NCBI RefSeq assembly: GCF_001186125.1
Contig: NW_014040371.1
Coordinates: 73,345 to 97,999, forward strand
From: Sphaeroforma arctica JP610
Taxonomy: Eukaryota; Opisthokonta; Ichthyosporea; Ichthyophonida
DNA: 24,655 nt
Reading direction: 5' to 3'
The position numbers were made by a program, and so were the translations under genes. Below the pieces are notes generated by a model, which was not told the DNA's origin, did not search any database, and saw nothing but the letters and a program-made list of their open reading frames with translations. Of the stretch, positions 20,011 through 24,655 are shown piece after piece (the first letter of the stretch is position 1; every line of letters starts with the position of its first letter).

Positions 20011-20745
20011 GTAAGTGGCTGCCATTTTGCTTTTCATTTGAGGACTGATACATAATTCTATGTTGTAATTTTTACTCAAATCCTTCTATACTGAAAACCT
20101 TGATGAACTTGTCATGCTGTGGATCGCTAACCCGCACCTGGATGATATGGATACGGCGCACGATGAATACCTATCGTCGTCGGCTATAGTGCAAGTTATG
20201 AGTGGAAAAGCCTGTCAGAGTGGAAGACCAAATGACGGTGTAAAATAATGCACAAGCGAATTGGGTTGAGAAAAAATCTCGATATCACCCCCCCCCCCCG
20301 GTATTAACATCAAGTCCGTTTCCGTACTATCGACATAAGCAAGTCCGGAAAGTCACAGGCAGCCTCAAAAGCCCAATGTAGTTATTTACAGCACTTAAAT
20401 AGAAATAAATTGTATGCGATGTCTAAATTCGCTCCAATTTCAATTTAAATTCATCTACTTGTACTCACAACCAGATAGCGGACTGTATTGAGTAGTGTCT
20501 GTAGAGGTAAAATTACATGTGGTGTTGTTGTTGATTTTCGAAACGTAAAATATAAGTCGCGACCAGGGCGATTTAAAATAGACCCCCCCCCCCTCCTCCT
20601 ATCCCTTTCTCAAAACACTTTGAATACATAATGCTTTACTTGATTCGGATCGTCTGTTCGCGCTGTGTAATATCACATTTTGCCCGTCAACAGGTCTCGT
20701 TGACAGGTTGACGTCTTTAGGCTATGAGCTGACATGTGACATCCA
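20011..20745. other. No recognised gene; two poly-C tracts
   Basis: Runs of 12 C (20288-20299) and 11 C (20583-20593) are the main landmarks. Otherwise no coding frame or repeat that I can support, apart from the short open stretch at 20100-20247 mentioned with the remnant to its left. Confidence 0.6.
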
Positions 20746-20751
20746 TTTATT
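20746..20751 (-). promoter_or_regulatory. AATAAA poly(A) signal candidate of the PP5 gene
   Basis: Minus-strand AATAAA begins 29 nt after the PP5 stop codon at 20780. Hexamer seen; function inferred from its position. Confidence 0.6.
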
Positions 20752-20779
20752 TTGCGTTGACACCAAACGATTTTGCGCA

Positions 20780-22649
20780 CTATAATCCGAACATGCTAAA
20801 GGGTGAAGCGTACGCCATGGGCTTGACATTGGGGTGCGGCTGGTAGGAGGACAAAGGAAAACAATGGGTCATGGGGTGTGTGAGGACAATTAGTTCAAGA
20901 GTATGGGGCTAAAAATAGGCAAATACTCGCGTGCAATTGCGATGAGGACAAACTTGTTATGCGAATCAATAGTAACCTGTGAACACATGCGTCATTGTGC
21001 TGGCCTGTAGCAATGAGAAAATCATTTCGAGAGTATATGATCCTGCTGTAACCTCTTGGAGCGCTTGATGTTGACTACTGTTTCAGAATTCTCAGTATAT
21101 GCGCGTGTCAATATATGCTCATGCACAATAAATCTTGCTTACTATACCAAAACCAAGCGAGCTTACACACAATGTTTCGGTTCAATGACTCTTGTCGCGA
21201 CTACCTACAACGCCCCGATAAAAGGAAAGACATTCTTCTACCCAACTATACCATGGTGCCCGGCCAATCACATTTAAATATGTACCATTCATCTTGTGTT
21301 TGATACGCAACACACGTATTATTATAATTGCGCCTACGCCAGTCTGTATAGTGATTCTGAGTGTAGCACATACCACAGACCCGAACGTTGTGAACTTGGG
21401 CGTGAAGTCATCGCCCCTGACCGTGATGAAAGCTCCTTTGTTGCCCATCTGATCACTGTAGGTATCAACCAATGGTAGAGTTAATTCTAATTCAAAGTCA
21501 GTATATGAGATAGCTCACATGGCAAAGTCCGTATATGAGATAGCTTACATGTCACTGATACGCTAATCGACATGGAGAGGCCGTTACCGCAAAAGAAACT
21601 TACGAGGATGGATATGCACTAGATAACACATGCGTTCTGAGACCCGCTACCTATATGGAACATAGGCAGCGGTTGCGTAGTTGCCTAGTAACCGTTGCCA
21701 GGCAACGTGTGAGGCAGAGCATGCGTCGTGTACGATACGACAAGTCTAAAACACGAGAGCTTCTCATTGAGATTGGGCACGTGCAACCGTAATAGATAAA
21801 GAGTATACTGGCAACTTGGGGGGAGACATCCCTGATCTGACTGTTGATGACGTACTGCGCGATGCGTGCTGCTGGGCAGGATCCACGCAGCGCATGGGCC
21901 ACTGAGTCACAGTCTATCAAATACTGAGTAATGTATCAGAATACATGCGCGCGTGAGTGTGAGTGTGTGTGTGTGCGTGCATGTGCGTGAATGTGTTCGT
22001 ATGTGTTTGTATATATGCCCATAGCGAGAATAGGTGTCAAGACATACCAGTAGTTGGGTGCTGAGAAGACGGTGATGCACTTGCCGTCATGGTGGATTTC
22101 ATATCCGTTGTCCTTCACCTCGTGACTACGTACCACATAATCTGTGACCCAAAGACAGAGTGAGTTCAATAAAATATTGTTATAACAAGTGTTGAGATAA
22201 TTGCATTGGGAGAGCTCTGTATATATATATACGTAAGCGTTAATTAACAAGTGCATACATATTCCAAGGCCACACAGAACTAGACAGTGTATGGTTGAAT
22301 AACATATAACGTATACATCGCAGTTCACCAGTGAGTTTCCCATACCTAGACCGTTTAGTTTGCAGAATGCATCTGTGACATCAGGTCCGAAGTGCAGACC
22401 CACACCACGCTTGGACGGCGCACGACCAGGCAAGATCTGAGGGTCAGCCCACAGCATCTCACACATGAGTCCTGAAAAAAGAAATAGGTACATGCCACGC
22501 AAATGTGTGAATACTTTGAATATATATATACATATATATAAAACAATGATGGGAGAATGAGGCAATCGACGTATAGATAGCCTAGACTACTACGCACAGA
22601 GATACTAATAAAATATCCATCATATATATATATTTATACATACATACGT

Positions 22650-22691
<42 letters not shown>

Positions 22692-23696
22692 CAAAAGCTT
22701 GGGATAACAAACACAATACTTGATTGGTCAGGCACCTCAATCCCAGGGGGTAAATACTTGCGCAAAATCTATACTGGCGATATGAAGTACACAAAGCTAG
22801 AAGGAACCTGAATCCCCGCTTATCGGGCTATTGCATTGCGCACACACATGTCAGCGAACACATGATCGCTGAGTTGGCATAAAAGGACACATGCCGACTA
22901 CAGAGAGGGTTGTGCATGACATAGACAGTTGTGTCAGTCTGACGGCTTTGCGGAAGAGCTATTGCTCACTAAGGTGTGGGTACATACGGATACAGCAACA
23001 TGCACCACACCAGACAAGCAAGCACAGACCACTTGCTGTGAACCACCAGACAAGAACGCACAGACCACTTGCTGTGAACCACCAGACAAGCACGCACAGA
23101 CCACTTGCTGTGAACCACCAGCCAAGCACGCACAGACCACTTGCTGTGAACCACCAGACAAGCACGAACAGACCACTTGCTGTGAAGCATCAGACAAACA
23201 CGCACAGACCACTTGCTGTGAACCACCAGACAAACACGCACAGACCACTTGCTGTGAGCCACCAGACAAGCACGCACAGGCCACTTGCTGTGAAGGCTCG
23301 GTCACTACGCTAGCCCCACCTGCAGCACAATGGCATGTCACGTGATAGACGCTCAGGCAATGCGTGTACGTATACGCGTTGGGTACATGTGCAAGTATGT
23401 TCTAACTGGTACATACAGAGCCCCTACGTACCTGAATCTGGGGGCTCGCGGAAGCGATCAACCTTCCTCAAATCATTCAAGGTGACCCCGTCCTCACTGA
23501 ACAGGCCTCCGTGCACGCACAGCACCTTGCCGGCGATGCAATGGGCCAGAGGCACCGTCCTGAACACTTCGTGGAACAGCTCTACCATGATATCCGATCC
23601 CTTGGCCTTGACCTCGCCATCGAATCCGTACATCTTGTTCATGTTGGTGCTCTCGTGGTTGCCTCGGGCCATGTAGAAGTGCTCGGGGTATAGCAG
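20780..23696 (-). CDS. Serine/threonine protein phosphatase 5 (PPP family), last five exons
   Basis: C-terminal 208 residues of PP5, a metal-dependent phosphatase that works with Hsp90 through N-terminal TPRs. Exons on the minus strand: 23696-23432, 22471-22346, 22141-22048, 21455-21374 and 20839-20780. All introns are GT-AG, phases 1, 1, 2 and 0, and the joined length matches the same part of human PP5. Seen: RGNHES (metal/phosphate-binding Asn and His), [58 protein letters not shown] and, in the last exon, [11 protein letters not shown]. The ending SPFSMFGL differs from the animal C-terminal helix (TLLQLGMM). The upstream half (TPR region, GDxHG, GDxVDRG) is not in the window. The acceptor at 23697 is tandemly copied upstream. 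PP5 rather than PP1/2A/2B is shown by EGEVKAK-like [11 protein letters not shown] and the DSG...SKRGV spacing. Confidence 0.97.
21493..21551. repeat. 30-bp tandem duplication in a PP5 intron
   Basis: CAAAGTCNGTATATGAGATA occurs at 21493 and 21523, each followed by GCTYACATG. It lies close to the acceptor of the 21455-21374 exon, in the intron between 22047 and 21456. Confidence 0.85.
21680..21706. promoter_or_regulatory. Two adjacent X-box-like palindromes
   Basis: GTTGCCTAGTAAC (21680-21692) and GTTGCCAGGCAAC (21694-21706) lie side by side inside a PP5 intron. The second is a perfect 6+1+6 palindrome and both resemble the RFX X-box (GTNRCC-RGYAAC). Chance occurrence cannot be excluded. Confidence 0.35.
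21953..22015. repeat. GT-rich microsatellite in a PP5 intron
   Basis: Alternating GTGTGT, GTGCGT and GTATGT runs in the intron just downstream (on the minus strand) of exon 22141-22048. Confidence 0.85.
22657..22690. repeat. (TA)n microsatellite in the first visible PP5 intron
   Basis: About 16 TA units following a CACACA and TACATACG tract at 22636-22660. Confidence 0.9.
23005..23294. repeat. 36-bp minisatellite, eight units, in a PP5 intron
   Basis: The anchor CCACTTGCTGTG occurs at 23029, 23065, 23101, 23137, 23173, 23209, 23245 and 23281, exactly 36 bp apart. Units are about 90-97% alike. Because 36 is divisible by three, several frames on both strands stay open ([12 protein letters not shown] on plus, [12 protein letters not shown] on minus), but the array lies between two PP5 exons and the frames are best read as repeat artefacts. 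Confidence 0.95.
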
Positions 23697-23895
23697 CTGT
23701 GCCAAGGAATGGGGTGTGGGGAGGTGTGTGTGTGTGGGGTGTATATAAGAGGGTGTTATCAGGAGAATCCTTTGTGCTCGGGGTGTAGCAGCTGTGCCGA
23801 GGAATAGGGTGTGGGGAGGAGTGTCTGGGGGGTGGTGTATATAAGAGGTGCTATCACGAGAATCCTTTGTGCTCGGGGTATAGCAGCTATTGAGT
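23679..23895. repeat. 95-bp tandem repeat that copies the start of a PP5 exon and its splice acceptor
   Basis: GTGCTCGGGGTATAGCAGCT (minus strand: acceptor CAG followed by CTGCTATACCCCGAGCAC) starts at 23679, 23774 and 23869, period 95. The first copy is the genuine exon 23696-23432. The second and third carry the first 18 exon bases and the acceptor but then continue as ACAAAGGATTC instead of exon sequence. The second copy differs at one exon base (GGGTGTAG); the third has GCAGCTATTG and so a weaker acceptor. Confidence 0.92.
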
Positions 23896-24341
23896 GTGAG
23901 TTGAAAGTGGTGTGTGAGCATATGCAGACGAGCGTGCTATTATAAACTGTGGGTCTAGGCTAAAGGAGTGATACAAAAAGACGGGTAAAGGGCAATAGCT
24001 TTGATCGCATGCGTCAGAGGGAGCGTCAGACAACCCTGGTGCCCTGAGTATATGAACTAAACAGGCATAGGAAGCGAGAAGAAGTGCGTGTGTACACAGG
24101 GGAAAATCTACCGTGCAACGTGACACGGGCGACTATATCGGATAGGAAGTGGACTATCCGGTGTACGACCACTCACTTGGCAGCCCTCGAAACTAGAAGG
24201 TTCGCAAACACGTTAAACACATGGGAGTTCGCGCAACACTTTTGTGCAGAGACAGCAACCCTGCGAGCCTGGACAGCGCAGAATCGGTCACGACTTTCGA
24301 TCCCGTTCTCAACAGCAAGGTGCGGCATGGGCACACCTACA
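23896..24341. other. No recognised exon; presumed PP5 intron or 5' flank
   Basis: Searched on the minus strand for the preceding PP5 exon (GDxVDRGSFS...): not found. A frame over 24376-24173 ends near a possible donor GTGAGTGG, but its sequence has no PP5 similarity that I can see. Confidence 0.5.
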
Positions 24342-24555
24342 CTACACACCTTGTAACTGAACAGCACCAGGATCACTTCTACACACCTTGTAACTGAACA
24401 GCACCAGGATCACTTCTACACACCTTGTAACTGAACAGCACCAGGATCACTTCTACACACCTTGTATCTGAACAGCACCAGGATCACTTCTACACACCTT
24501 GTATCTGAACAGCACCAGGATCACTTCTACACACCTTGTAACTGAACAGCACCAG
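24342..24555. repeat. 37-bp minisatellite, six units
   Basis: Unit CTACACACCTTGTAACTGAA plus CAGCACCAGGATCACTT. The TTGTA anchor is at 24351, 24388, 24425, 24462, 24499 and 24536. The units are nearly identical, the main variant being TTGTAACTG versus TTGTATCTG. Confidence 0.95.
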
Positions 24556-24655
24556 ATCATTCNCAGCTAGTACNACNNCACGAGTACNCTACTACTACNC
24601 TACGTAGTACAGAACCTAGTACGTACGTAACGTACGTACGTACCGTAACGTACCG
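24556..24655. other. Low-quality contig end with N and TACG ladder
   Basis: Several N bases between 24563 and 24599, followed by CTACTACTAC and repeated ACGTACGTA. The repeated TACG order looks like sequencer flow noise rather than genome sequence. Confidence 0.8.

Noticed and set aside
20288-20593. Poly-C runs as i-motif or promoter elements
   Set aside because: Two isolated homopolymers with no gene start nearby; length may also be a sequencing artefact.
23005-23294. CRISPR-like array
   Set aside because: The units are contiguous and similar throughout, with no unique spacers; the host is a eukaryote.
22891-23345. Plus- and minus-strand repeat proteins of about 135-140 residues
   Set aside because: Produced by the 36-bp minisatellite inside a PP5 intron.

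Overview
The window is nuclear DNA from a eukaryote. Its host genes are split by short GT-AG introns, it carries microsatellites and minisatellites, and it holds three superfamilies of eukaryotic transposable element. The host gene set (SLC34-type Na/phosphate cotransporter, protein phosphatase 5, Pmp3 proteolipid) would fit a unicellular relative of animals such as an ichthyosporean, but I cannot prove the taxon from the sequence. The last ~100 bases contain N and a TACG-like ladder, so the right edge is probably a contig end.

Layout. 1-888: a minus-strand Pmp3/RCI2-type small membrane protein; exon 1 (888-829) and exon 2 (413-345) are visible and the last exon lies off the left edge. 1935-2524: CA/CT-rich microsatellite with a 110-bp internal duplication. 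3114-4988 (minus): an uninterrupted 624-residue type II Na/phosphate cotransporter with a poly(A) signal at 3047-3052. 4989-6878: no recognised gene, only low-order repeats. 6879-10575 (minus): a heavily decayed Ty1/copia fossil with a solo LTR of a different, Ty3-type family (8135-8898) inside its reverse-transcriptase region and flanked by the 4-bp repeat CAGT. 10746-12403 (minus): an unrecognised, broken coding region with an acidic middle, an 11-residue repeat, a basic stretch and a hydrophobic tail. 12410-18146 (minus): a hAT transposase gene cut in two by a Ty3/gypsy fossil (12668-16317, plus strand) whose LTR is the same family as the solo LTR. 18285-18603: a 7-bp minisatellite. 19570-20010: a degenerate coding remnant. 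20780-23696 (minus): the last five exons of protein phosphatase 5, whose introns contain a 36-bp minisatellite, a TA run and a 95-bp tandem duplication that copies a splice acceptor. 24342-24555: a 37-bp minisatellite.

The host genes are housekeeping and unrelated: membrane-potential/salt homeostasis (Pmp3), phosphate uptake (SLC34) and chaperone-linked dephosphorylation (PP5). The central 12 kb is a transposon nest with at least two datable events: the hAT is older than the gypsy insertion, and the copia element is older than the solo LTR. I found no clearly new system. The most unusual items are the hAT/gypsy split with its near-perfect target duplication, the NPPW domain in the gypsy fossil, the unrecognised coding region next to the hAT, and the tandemly copied PP5 splice acceptor.
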